A stretch of DNA of 64,000 bases. It comes from Lasiosphaeria ovina. Its lineage: Eukaryota; Ascomycota; Sordariomycetes; Sordariales; Lasiosphaeriaceae. The notes under the pieces are model-generated. The model saw only the letters and a list, made by a program, of their open reading frames with translations, was not told where the DNA came from and ran no database searches. Below, one piece after another: positions 1 through 11,020 of this stretch; within the stretch, counting starts at the first letter, position 1, and every line of letters begins with the position of its first letter. The stretch covers positions 6,300,308 through 6,364,307 of the forward strand of contig JAULSN010000003.1 of assembly GCA_033439765.1 (NCBI GenBank), given 5' to 3'. The position numbers were made by a program, and so were the translations under genes.

Positions 1-113
1 CGAGATGAAGAGGCTGTCGTGCTGCAGCGTCGGCTTCATGAAGGAGTGGAGATGTGACTTTGCCTCGTCTTTTGGGGTCGAGCTGCCGGCATCCAATGCG
101 CCATCGCCATTGC

Positions 114-144
<31 letters not shown>

Positions 145-288
145 TTCGGTGTGGATAACGATCGTCCAGCCAATTGGGAAGGCATTTTGGTGGGTGCTGA
201 GATCGTTCGACTTGAAGAAGAGGCCGGCGAAGACGGGAGTGACGGTGATGTTTTGCCCGTCGGGCAGGTGGATGACTTGAGGGCCCAT
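1..288 (-). CDS. N-terminal part of a conserved fungal protein of unknown function (partial)
   Basis: On the minus strand an open frame starts with ATG at 288 and stays open to the window edge, giving about 96 residues that begin MGPQVIHLPDGQNITVTPVF and continue with a hydrophobic GLFFKS segment. The run then passes into an acidic Asp-Gly stretch encoded by a GGCGAC repeat around 105-145. The start looks natural: the frame reads like an ordinary globular N-terminus, and the opposite-strand frame over the same bases is just proline/serine low complexity. I have a sense that fungal proteins with this start are widely conserved in Sordariomycetes but I cannot name a function. No signal peptide is evident. 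The rest of the gene lies outside the window. Confidence 0.6.
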
Positions 289-2520
289 CGAAAGGGCGCG
301 CGGTGGTTCGTGATCTGGTGAAGTGAGGGGCCGATGTCCAGATAACGACCTCGGCCCAGGGTGATACGTATAGGTAGTGGTTGGAGGTAGGTTCAAGGTA
401 ATTACAGTAAGTGCGGGGCAAGCTCGAGCGGGACTACTGGTGGCTGAGACAGCAAGGCTCAAATAAATGCACGGGGCGGGCCGGCTGGCGTTGACGTGTT
501 CTAGAACGTGTTATCGAGGCATCTCGGCCGTCTCCTGCCGTGTGCAACCTACGACATGAGATGTCAGATGTTGCGCTCAGCTGTTGCCCGCCTTGGTCTG
601 AACTTTGGAAGGGAGCTCCGTCATGGACGAGGTCAAAGCTCCCTCCAAGGCGGACCCATCACCCCACTGAAGTCACTGACAGACCACCGCTAATGTCAGC
701 TACGTCTTAGGGTGCATTTCCAATTAGATGCCTCTGTCGCCGGGCACATTTTGAAGTTGCCGCGTTTGAGAAGGATATGACTCGCTTAATGAACACATGT
801 AATGCGCTTTGTGGTTGCGGCGGCAATGGGGGAGAAGCAAAGAGATAAAGTTTGTGGGCTCAATTGTGTCTACGAATACCACCGAACGAAATTTTAACGG
901 GGCAAATTACCTAAGATACCATAGGTTAAGGAGCTTTACCGAGCTCCCGGCGGGTTAGGGTTACCTCTATCCGTAATACTATGTAGATCTCTTTTTCTTT
1001 TTCTTCTTCTTTTTGTTCGTCATGCCCTCGAGTAGCGATTCACAAAGAGTTAAACCGGGAACTGTCTTATTTTCTTTGGGCACATGGGCTACCGCCGGGT
1101 ACCTATTTAGTCAATGCAATATTTAATCTGAACGGAGCCACCACCAGCGAGTTTGGTAAGGTAGCGTAGGTGACGGAGAGAGAGGCTTTCTACTTGTTTA
1201 TAATTAACCCGGAAGTGTCTCGACTAGGGATTCGTTAGTTAAAAATGGATAACGGGGACTAGTCGATTGGATAAACGTAAAATAAAGAAGTTCCGGAGAT
1301 TCTGAGAGAAAGGGACGACGGGAATTTCGTGCATAGCGAGCAGCCCGCCGCAGCGCCCCCGGAGGGCAGCAGGCGGCAACAAAGAGAGAAGGCCGTTCAG
1401 CTCTCTTCTTAACTTGCCGGGTTGGTTATTTTACCTAGTTCAACATTGAAAGTCCCAGGTCTAGTACGACGTACGACGTACACTTGTAAGGTTTGGGGAG
1501 GTGAAGAGAGATTGACTTTCACTCGGTAACTACATCAAGTACTTGCCAAGCCGTAGCGAACTCGAGGCTGAACAGAATCGCAAATGCCAATAGGCACGAA
1601 ATCTCAGAAATAAGGAACCAAGATGTGTGAAAGAAAAAGAAACCCTAAAAGGCTCCAAAAGCGACGGAGGGTAGTAAGTTTGTGTTTGTTTAGGCTCTGT
1701 CGCTGGTAATTAAGCCAGTTGCCAGCTCCATCCTCAAAAAATGGGTGAATGAGTGTTCTCCCTTTTCCCACCTCCCCCAAATACTCTATTAACGCCGTGC
1801 TTCATGTCCCACCACTCCCAAGAAAACACGTCCAGCCAGGCAGCCAACCCCCAGAGTCTGAATATCTAATCTCCACAAAGAAGTTGCTTATCAGATCTTT
1901 ACACAGTTTCCTTCGTCGTCATAGCAGGCAGTATGGCAGCAAGACTTGTTGAGGCATCTTTTCTCGTCCAATGTGTTATAGTCGCCGCATGAGCAACATT
2001 TCCAATATGAGGGTGACATCGTGTCCCGCATCTGACCGCGAGGCGGGCTTCTGGCAGAGTTTGTCAGGCGAGAATTGCGGGAAAATCAACACAAATGGAT
2101 GATGTGCTGAGCCTGGAGATTGCTGAGAGTCTGGAGATTGCCTGTTCATGTCAATGTCCTGTGAACACGATACGTTGAGCTGTGTGCCTCACTTTTGATC
2201 TTAGGTATGAAGTTCTCTGGTAACCAAGAGACTTGTTGTTGCAGTGTTGTGTCGAGTTTCTTAGAGTGATAGGAGTGGATACTGATAGGTGAGAGGTTCG
2301 GTTCAGCTGGGAAGACGAGGAATCGTGGGGAACTTATACCAGAGCCGAGGCCAGTTGAATGTCAAGATGGGAATTTTTGCTTTCTATCATTTAATACAAT
2401 GGAGGTTTGAGTCAAGTGAGGGTTTTGAGATACAGTTCGGTGACCATCGTGAGCTATCCTCCCGAGACCGCGCTGTTACAATCGCCTTGCTCTTATGGAA
2501 CCTGCGTTTGTTTGCAGACA
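289..2520. other. Intergenic region without supported gene
   Basis: About 2.2 kb between the partial gene and the MCU stop codon. Reading frames are short and overlap in several frames without recognisable motifs. The first few hundred bases should hold the promoter of the minus-strand partial gene. A pyrimidine-rich tract lies near 990-1016 and a short TACGACG direct duplication near 1467-1482. Nothing else is supported. Confidence 0.6.
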
Positions 2521-4071
2521 TTAGTCATTCTCTTCGTGGTCCTTTTCCTTCCTCTCCTGGTTAGTAAGCTCCTCGTCCTTCTTTTTTTCCGAAGACGGTG
2601 ATCTGTCCCCGCGTTTCGTTTTCTCCTCGTCTAAAACTTCCTTGACTTGTTCTCCGACGTCCCTCGTCTCGTCCCAATCGACATCGTACTCGACCGCAAT
2701 CGCCTTGATCTCCCTGCGCAATGCATTTGCCTCCTGCACCAGCTGCTCCCAACGCTGAATATCGAACCCGCGCGCCTCATACAGAGCATCTTGCCGCCGC
2801 GACACAGTCACGTTCATGGCGGCCTTGTAGCTCAAGTCCTTGCTGATGTACATGAACCACAGATAGCCGCCCATGATGGTGCCCAGGCCAGCGAGATATG
2901 TCACGGGCTCGACGAGATCCCAGCCCATCTCGGTATGGAACGAGACATAGTACACAATCCCCCACCACCCGGTGAGCAGCGCAAACCCCCCCTTTGCAAG
3001 CCGGTGGGCGCCCCTGTGCGCCAGCAAGTCGCACTCCCGTTTTATCTGGGCAAGCTTGTTGATTTCTCGGCTCATTTTCCTGAGTTGGGCGTGCATGTAG
3101 TAGGTACGGTCATAAAAGGATGGCACCGTGACTCGCATCTCTAAATTGTAACCTTCAATCTCAACAATAAACTCTCGGCCCCGCGCCGCATCGCGTATGA
3201 AGTCGCCGATCTCGGTGCTGCTGCTCCACCGCACCCAGTTCTTGTCCGAGCTTTCACGTTTGGGGCCTTCGTGACCGAGACCCGAGTACGATGCGACATG
3301 CGTTCTCTCGACTGAGGTGCTGCCTCCAGCGTCGTCTCCATTATTGCGCTTCGACTCTGACCTTGTGGTGGGCTTGTTGCCGCTTTGGTCGGTATCTTCG
3401 GCACGGAAATATATGTTGGGTATCTTCTGCTTGCCGTCTTCCACCACAGGGGGAATCTCGGCCTGGATCAGGCGCTCGACATAGGAGAGGGGCTGCTGGG
3501 GATGGATCAAGAGCGCCAGAGGTTGTATGGTATCGTTGGACGAGATGGAACGACCATAGTCGTAGCTGTTGTTGTCTCGGTCTTTCTCCACAGCTATTGG
3601 GAGGGGGAGAATGAGTTTAAGTAATCGCGTCGGCGTGGTGAGTAGTTTGCCTAGTCGTCATGATGGGTTAGAGACTTCTCGAGGTTAGACGGCGCGAAAT
3701 AGACTGGGTCACATACCCTTGGTTACTGGCTCTGGCTCTTTGCCTTCTTCGGCAACCGGGGGTTTGTCGGCTCCCTCGCGGAGCCATGGGCGCTTGACTT
3801 GATGGCTACGCGCGCTTACTTCTTGTTCTTGCTCATCCAAGCTCCTCTTGCTTAACTCTTTCGCCTTTGTGTCGTAATTGTCCTCTCCGAGACATTTCGA
3901 GGTCGAGAAGGGCCTTAGTTGACACGCGAATTTCCTTGCTGGGCGACATGTCCGATGCTTGTTCTGTAACCCAACGCCCCAAGTCAAACTGGAGCGCGCA
4001 AACCCCCTTTGAACCAGAGGAACACACGGAAGCCGGTATGGCAACTGTCCAAGGACAGTCTTAGAGCTCAT
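2521..4071 (-). CDS. MCU: Mitochondrial calcium uniporter pore subunit (MCU)
   Basis: Two exons on the minus strand, 4071-3717 and 3593-2521, with a 123-nt intron (GTATGT donor, CCAATAG acceptor) that joins in frame to give 475 residues. The N-terminus is Arg/Ser-rich and lacks acids for about 60 residues, as expected of a mitochondrial presequence. A disordered middle follows. From about residue 235 comes the MCU domain: an amphipathic region, a coiled coil, then two membrane segments (about 320-338 and 350-369). They flank [10 protein letters not shown] at about 342-351, the family's selectivity filter (W-D-x-x-E-P). The C-terminal matrix helix ends in a Lys/Glu-rich tail. Known role: pore of the inner-membrane Ca2+ channel driven by membrane potential. 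The gene is divergent from the Zn2Cys6 regulator at 4894. No frame damage is seen. The filter motif makes the call firm; the exact N-terminus is less certain. Confidence 0.93.
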
Positions 4072-4893
4072 GGCGGTCTTCCGGTTTTGTTGTTTTGCGG
4101 TCCCGATGGATCTATCGGCAGCTTCTCTCCCTCCAACTACCGGCCCGCGCGGTGCGATTGGTGAATAGGTAAGGTGGTGCCTAGGAATTCCATCGATCTT
4201 CGGTTTGTTAACAAGTTGTTAAGTCGTCCCATTTGCGCGGCTCCGTACCTGAGCTATTGATGCCTGGGCAGGTACAATGGTTGCTGAGCACGTATAGTGA
4301 CGTCACCTCTAATTCCACTGCGATGCGACCTATGGAGTGTGGAGAACAGGGGTGGAGCTCCACCAGATGGACCCTGTCTCAAACCCACTCCGCCTTGCCC
4401 AAGTGCCTGGATCCATTCCTCCGAACCTTTGACATTCGTCCAGCTCTGCCGGTTTGCATGACATCGCAATTCGGCATCTTCACACAATTCAACATGCGCA
4501 AACATGGTAGTTGCAAACTGCCGAGCCAACCATTGAGTTATCTTGATTGGACGGCTCAGGTCCCCTCGAACGAGCCGAACGCCCTTGTTCGCAAAAGGAA
4601 AAGGCAATGATGCCCACGGTCCAATCAAGACGGCCTCCTGCGGGGAGGGGGCAGCCAATGCCATGCATTCAATCCGACGATAAGGACGCCTCCAGCTCCA
4701 GCTCCAGCTCCAGCTCCCGCGACAGCTCTGTAACCCGGTACGAAGCCTCGGGCTCAGCATAACCGCTCACTCAAACACTACTCGAATACGGCACGTAGTG
4801 GTGCCGGCTCTTGGTAGTTCGCCAACTCCAGCGGCTCTGCAAATCTAGCACACAGCATGTGAACTTCGAGAGCAGTGCACTACTGATATCGCC
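4072..4893. promoter_or_regulatory. Shared divergent promoter region, MCU / Zn2Cys6 regulator
   Basis: The 822 bp between two start codons pointing outwards must contain both promoters. It holds a perfect 10-bp palindrome GTGACGTCAC at 4297-4306, whose core TGACGTCA is the classic CRE/ATF bZIP site, and a CTCCAG hexamer repeat near 4690-4717. Open frames on both strands here have no recognisable domain and are treated as chance. Use of the palindrome as a bZIP site is inference. Confidence 0.5.
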
Positions 4894-7006
4894 ATGGACA
4901 ATGCCTCGGAATCAAGCCGGTCGAGCCCCGATGCCGCTGCCCTCCAAGCCCTTCCGCGAAAGGGAACGCGCACCGACCGACCTTGCGATGTCTGCCGGAG
5001 GCGCAAGTCGCGATGCGCTAAAGAGCCCGACCAAGACAGATGCGTGCTTTGCACGTTCCATGACCGCGAATGCACTTATCTCGACGCGCCCCAGCCGAGA
5101 AAGAAGAGGGCCGAGTTTGCCGACGACAGGGCGATAAGTGTAGACGGCCATGGCGACAGCGATCCAAGGTCTGACCACCCCCGTCTGGCCACTCACGGCT
5201 TACCACTGACGCAGCATCATCTACAGGCCGCCTCTAAAGAAGACCAAGGCGACGCAGACGCCCGACGACGGCACTCTCGGCCCCCCTATCGTCTCCTCCT
5301 CAGTCCGATCCCTACTAGACCGCACCTTGGGTTTGCACCGAACAACCCACTTCAAGTACATCGGCCCCAGCTCCCTGCACGAGGAACGGCTGCTGGATCT
5401 TATCCATCGGTTCTACGAGTCAGGAAACGGCGAGGATGGCTGCAAGTTTCGCCGTGTGGCTGATGCAACGACATTTCTGTCTAAATCTGACCGCCACACG
5501 CTCTTCAGCGCCGACGTCGACCATGATCTTGACACAATAGAGCAAATTGTCCAGCCCCACGGCCCTGGTTTGGTGGACCTGTACTTCCGCACCGTCCATC
5601 CCAGCTACCCCATCCTCCACAAAGGCGTCTTCATCGAAAAGTACGCGCGCAGTTACAAGGAATTTTCCCCGCCGCTTCTTGCCGCCGTCTATCTCCTGGC
5701 CATGGATTGGTGGGAATTCGATCTCGAGCTGGCTTCGAAACAGAAACCAGACGCCGAGGCGCTGTTGCGAACCGCCATGAAAGCCCTGACAGGGGTCATT
5801 CACAGGCCCAAGCTGTCCTCCGTCCAAGCGGGTCTCCTGTTGTTGCAGCGTGCCGGGGGCGATTCGTGGGTCTTGACCACCCAAGTCGTGGGTATAGGCG
5901 AGGAGCTAGGCCTACATCTCGACTGCACGTCCTGGAACATCCCCGAGTGGGAGAAGGGCCTCCGACGGCGGCTTGCATGGGCAATATACATGCAGGACAA
6001 GTGGGGTGCTCTGATACACGGTCGGCCCTCTCACGTTACTGCTTCCAACTGGCAGATGGCCCACGTGTCGCTTGCCGACTTCCCCGAGTCTGCCGCCGAC
6101 GAGGACGACAAGGAGGGCAGTACCGAGGTCGAGAAGGGCCGTCTGCTCTTTATCCACCTCACCAAGCTCACCGAGATCATGGCTCAGGCTACTGAGACTC
6201 TGTACAGCGCAGACCAGACCAGGATTCACGAGCTTGTCTCGCGAAGCGGAGTTCAGGGGTTGCTCGAGCTCGTGAAGCCGCTGGCTGTAAGACTCAAGGA
6301 GTGGGCCAAAGACATGCCGGCAGATCTGCACATGGAGGGCGTCCGGACGAGAAAACTGTGTTCGAACGGATACCTCCACCTCTCCTACTTTGTAACCGAG
6401 ATCATTATCCACCGCCACATAATCCGCAACTTGACACCGGCCACCCCGCCGCATTTGCGGGACCTTTGCCGCGAAGCTGGGAAAACTCGTCTCGAACGTG
6501 CCATCAATTTCGTCGAGGCCCTCCGGCCCGAGCATCTCCAGGCCTTTTGGTGGTTTGCGTCTCCGAAATCGCTCGCTTTCATCCGCACGTACGGCGGACT
6601 GCTCTGGGCGACGAGTTCCTCCCACGAAGAGGCCGAGTTCTACAGACGGAAACTGGGAGACTTTCGGTGGAGCCTTAAGGTCAGGGCAAAGGGCGTTAGC
6701 TTTGTCGCGGTTGCGCTCCAGGAGATGGACGAAAGCCTTCAGGACATCGACATGACGCAGTCACCTGTCGGCCGCACAGCCGAGGCGAGCCGCCCCGAGG
6801 CCGTGTTCTTGTCGTCGGCCGTCCCGCCAGCGGCTGACGCCGAGACGCAAACATCGGATCTACAGATAGCCCTTCACGACTTGTATCACAGCCACCAGTT
6901 CGACTCCGGACATACCTCGCCGGGCTTCAACATCCTGGACCTAGATGCGGTGTCTTCGCATGGGTACTTCTCGGATGTTGGAGACCAAGGTGTTTTCTAT
7001 CCTTAG
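4894..7006 (+). CDS. Zn2Cys6 transcription factor, TamA/Dal81-like
   Basis: Two exons, 4894-5168 and 5227-7006, joined across a 58-nt intron (donor GTCTGA, branch CTGAC at 5206-5210, acceptor ACAG) give 684 residues. The zinc cluster has Cys 31, 34, 41, 50, 53 and 60 (C-X2-C-X6-C-X8-C-X2-C-X6-C) with basic residues CRRRKSR between. A linker leads to the fungal-specific transcription factor domain, which includes LGLHRTTHFKYIG, PHGPGLVDLYFRTVHPSYPI and the block LRRRLAWAIYMQDKWGALIH. The block order resembles TamA/Dal81, a co-activator in nitrogen and GABA utilisation. That assignment rests on my memory of the family, while the Zn2Cys6 class is visible directly. The C-terminus is Ser/Asp-rich and probably disordered. 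It should act in the nucleus. The GTC donor is off consensus, but the protein continues in frame only across it. Confidence 0.88.
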
Positions 7007-7579
7007 TCGTGAAAGGCGGTGTTGGTGTTGGGCAGCGCCCACCAAGTATGTGTGAAACGGAGTGGTTGGATAATTGTGGGTGGGATGGTGCTGCGTATAA
7101 GAACTATGGGATGCGGCGTTTAGGCTACTTCAATCCCTGTACTTCCCTATGTCATATTGGTGGGCTTCCCTTTCATCTTTTTCGGGCGGCTGTCTCGTAT
7201 ATTCTACTTTCACCACTTGTCACGGCGTCCTCCAGCATGTTCAAACCTAGATGGTAATCGGGGGCTGCGGTACGTTGATTGCAACGTGACGAACCTAGTG
7301 ACTCTAGAACAATTACAACCGTATCTGCACTCATGGACAGTTTTCCTCTGTTCTGTTTACTCTACAACGCCGCTTCGGTCTGGCGACACGGGACAAAATA
7401 GGGGCACAGTGTCGCTGAACAGTATGCGGGGTGGCTCGTACTCGGCCCGCCCAGGCAACCCCACGGCTTGACGCCCAAGGGGCAAACCCCGCGCAACACG
7501 TCCAGCTCGTCCGCGCCGACGATCCCAAGCCAACACCGAAGCCGTAGCAAAGCCATCGCCCTAGTTCATATCTACCACC
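7007..7579. other. Intergenic, upstream of VFA1
   Basis: About 570 bp holding the 3' region of the Zn2Cys6 gene and the promoter of VFA1. Short frames on both strands show no domain. No specific regulatory motif stands out. Confidence 0.6.
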
Positions 7580-8353
7580 ATGGCATTTCCCAATGTTTAC
7601 ACACACCGCAAGGTGGCGGAGACGAGCGCCAAGCCGTGCGACATATGTTTTAAGCCGAGCACGAGCGTCCTGATTACGGTCGGGAACAAGGTCCGCCATA
7701 GCCCATGGGCCTGATCAGGCCCCTCGCCGATGCCCCCTATCGACGCCATCTAACTCTTCGCAGGATTGGTTCTTCGTTTGCCCGAGCCACCTCAAGGATG
7801 TCGGCTTCTGCACCCCCAAGATCGACCCAGCCGCGGCCGAAGCACGGAGGAAGCGGGAACTCGAGGAGGAGATTGAGCGTGTGAAGAAGGAATACGAGGA
7901 AAAGAAGAGGAAAAAGAAGGAGGACCAGGACAAGAAGACAGACAACAAGAGCGCGGACAAGGACAAGGACAAGGAGAAGGAAAAGGACGGCAAGGCCGAT
8001 GACGGCAAGAAGGAAGACGAGCTCGGCAACGAGGTACGTTTTCGTGACTGCTCGTCGCTTCTCACTATCCGGAACTGATACGTGGGCTGCAGAGCACGGA
8101 CAAAGCGGCGTCGCCAACATCACCGACATCACCGGCGGCTGAGGAAGACGAACCACGCGTGTTCGAGCTCAAGAGGTATAGCCCGCATCAGCCCCCGCGC
8201 TGCTCAATGAGCAATGGGCTAACTAGCACTGCCTGCAGCACCTTTTACCAGCAGCGACTCCAAAAGAAGCGACAAATTGAGATTGCCAAGCGCAACCGCG
8301 AGAGGCTGCAGGACCCAACATTCTTCCCATCCGTCCCCAAAGATCTGCCCTGA
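7580..8353 (+). CDS. VFA1: Vps4-associated protein 1 (Vfa1)
   Basis: Four exons, 7580-7690, 7764-8033, 8093-8175 and 8239-8353, encode 192 residues, close to the roughly 200 of the family. The introns are 73, 59 and 63 nt; the first donor is GTCCGC, the others GTACGT and GTATAG, with CTAAC or CTGAT branch sites. The N-terminus RKVAETSAKPCDICFKPS followed by WFFVCPSHLKD forms a CxxC...CxxH zinc-binding module typical of Vfa1. Residues about 60-125 are a highly charged Lys/Glu/Asp helix. The C-terminus has FYQQRLQKKRQIEIAKRNRE, matching the conserved tail. Known role: binds and stimulates the Vps4 AAA-ATPase, which disassembles ESCRT-III at endosomes. Frames join cleanly across all introns. Confidence 0.9.
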
Positions 8354-11020
8354 CGAGGTTGAAACTGCCAACACGGACATAGATATTGGGTAGAACACAG
8401 CAGGTTCCCGCCAACCGATCACCATATCAGCGAATCGCTAGCGAACCCAATCCGCTGTCCCATATTGGAGCTATTAATATTGTTGGTTTGCTGCAAGCGT
8501 TGGCTGGCTACTGCACGTGAAGACGCAAAACCCTTGTCGGCTTCAGGCTTCTGGCTTCATTCCAGAAGCACTGTCGAACGGTCCAGCGAAAAAAAAAAAG
8601 AAGAAAAAGGCACCCTCAATTCGGAATTGCCGCAAGAACCGTGCATCCGCCTTATTACCGGTCTATATAGGGGAACCACCGTTCAACACGCCGTGTTTTC
8701 GCTCACCCATCCCACGATCCATACACTGAGGTATCCTCCTTTAACCACTCCACCTGCCCACCCGCCCACACGCACGTCACGCCAACCAGCATTTGGGTGC
8801 TTCTGGAGCGGGCTTCTCCGGCAGCAATCACGTCATGGTTGTTCCTGCGGGCGCCGGCCACGTCGTGTCAGCAGTGCGTCGTACGGGAGACACAGATCGT
8901 CTGCAACTCTTGGTTGCCAATTCGATATTCTGCCATGACCCCGCGCGCACTTCTGTCGCACTTTCTCTGTGATGAAGTAACGAAGGAAGAGTGGGGAATA
9001 TCACTACCCATGTGGGCGGGCGATCCCCGCGAAGATGGGTAGCTATCGTGTCGTTCGCACTACGCCGCCTGTTCGCCTGACAGGCAAGTCGGGTAGGTAC
9101 CGGGATTTCCCTTCCACAGGCTTGGCTTCTCGAGCTCAAGTTCGCTGCTCATCGGAAGCTATTTGGTAAAAACAGTTGGCAGACAGAGCCCCCTTTGCCT
9201 TTCCGCGTATTGGATAGCCATCTGTCATCAGTGTAACCCACACTAAGCAGCTGCGACTCCTCTCAGGTTAGTTGGGGGGTGGGAAAGTACAAGTCGACGA
9301 TGCAACTTGAGTGAACCTGCTTAGGTAACTCATCTAACTTGAAGTCCGACGGGCCCGTCCCCTTGATCTGAGTACTGCGGCCGTAACGAGGAGAAAACGA
9401 CCCGCCGTTTGTTGAACGGCGTTGTGGAGTGGTAGAGGCCAAGGTCAGCCAGTGCCTCTGTCTGGTACTCCGGACTCGAGTGGTGGGTTGGATAAGCGGG
9501 CGATCTCGAGGATGGGACTGACGGCTAAGCCAACAAAAACGCGGCGCTGGCTGTGTGACTATATCACTTCAATTATGTCTCACATCATTGGGAAACACTG
9601 GCCCTTCCGTTTCACGAGAAAGAGCACAAAATAATCTGCGGAGGCCTTAGGCACGCGGCGAGGGTTGCCTTAGTCTGCATACTGAGTCGACTTCACCGTG
9701 GTCCACACAGAACAGAGTCGAGCTGCCCGTTCCGTTTGCCTACAGGTGCTTCCGGAGTGGCTGCAACAGGGCCTAGCGCTGACACATTTGCTGACTACGT
9801 ACTGTTCTGTTGATGCGCCGAACTTGTGCAAGCTGCAAAGAGTCGAGACGGTGCTGCGCGCATCAAGTTGTCCCGGACATGAGATGGGCTTGGCTTGGAG
9901 GCAAGCCGATGAGAACGCCGTCACCCTACGTACTCTACTTTTGGGATGCTTACTCGGAACCGGAGCAACTGCCTTCTGTACGTGCGTGCGTGCGTGCCCT
10001 CCTAACTCGGCTCGGCCCAGCAAGAAGGAACACGCTAACAGACGTGTGCTATACTGCGTATGTGAGTTATCTCTGCAATGCCCAGGCCAGCGGGTATCTG
10101 GCCTCCGCCCGACCACCGAGACATGTTGGAGTCTGGAGAGACCTTCCCTTCATGCCTGGCCGATAGCCGATAACGATGGCTGCTGTGCACTGTATTCGTA
10201 ATGCCTTGCTCGACTCTTCAGGGATGAACAAAGGCAATCAGCCTCGCGAGCCCCTCACTCCGCCGAAGTCCGAACTCTTGCCGTTCCGTCCACCGTCGTT
10301 TCTCGGACTTAGTGGGCGCACGCAAAAGTCCGTGGTGGGGACAGGGCAGAGCACAGCAGGGCGGACGGTGGACACAGGACGGAAAGGTGGGTTTCGCTGC
10401 AGGCAAAAGGATTTTGGGCGTACTCACGAAGGATCGTGAACCTGGTCGCGGATTTTCCCATCCGCCTGCAGTTGTGCAGGCCAGTCCGGTGTTTCTCTCG
10501 TAATCTCGTTGGGCTTCCATTGGTGGGGTGTGCACTTACCCAGGCCAGTTAGTCAGCAGCCCTACAAGGTTGGATCCCTGGGCGAGAGCGCGGGGCCAAG
10601 CGTTACACGAAACTGCCGCGTCGTGTCACACGGCATGGGGCGCAGCGTGTGTCTCTCTCTTTCTGGCTGGCTCTCTGCCCTGTCCCGGACACCCAAATCT
10701 TTACCCCTCCAAGCTAATAATTTTGCGGTGTCGATTATCTGGCAGACAAAATTAGCGCCTTTTCGCCCGCCCCCCCTGCAGCCATGGAAAAAAAAAAAAG
10801 GAATTGATTGATTATCTTTTTTACTACCGTAAGTACAGCATAAAAAAGATATGCATCAATTCCCTGTTATCCTTGTGCAATGGCACTACCATTCTATGTA
10901 CAAACCCACCATACCCATACCCCCAACATACAACCGAACCACGTTGACTTACCGGCCTTTATATAATAGCCTGTTAGAGTATATCTTCCGTATATATAGT
11001 AATACGAAGTAATAGAATAT
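8354..11020. other. Intergenic region without supported gene
   Basis: About 2.7 kb. Several frames of 60-170 residues exist on both strands, but they overlap one another, carry no motif and look like chance in moderately GC-rich DNA. Short A-runs lie at 8588-8610 and 10787-10801. From about 10790 the base composition drifts to higher A+T as the transposon relic is approached. Confidence 0.55.

Noticed and set aside
4254..4760. 168-codon minus-strand open frame in the divergent promoter
   Set aside because: Its low-complexity Trp/Ser part comes from the CTCCAG repeat, and it lies where two promoters must be.
9698..10201. 167-codon plus-strand open frame
   Set aside because: Cys-rich without a pattern, opposed by a 148-codon minus frame; no homologue known to me.
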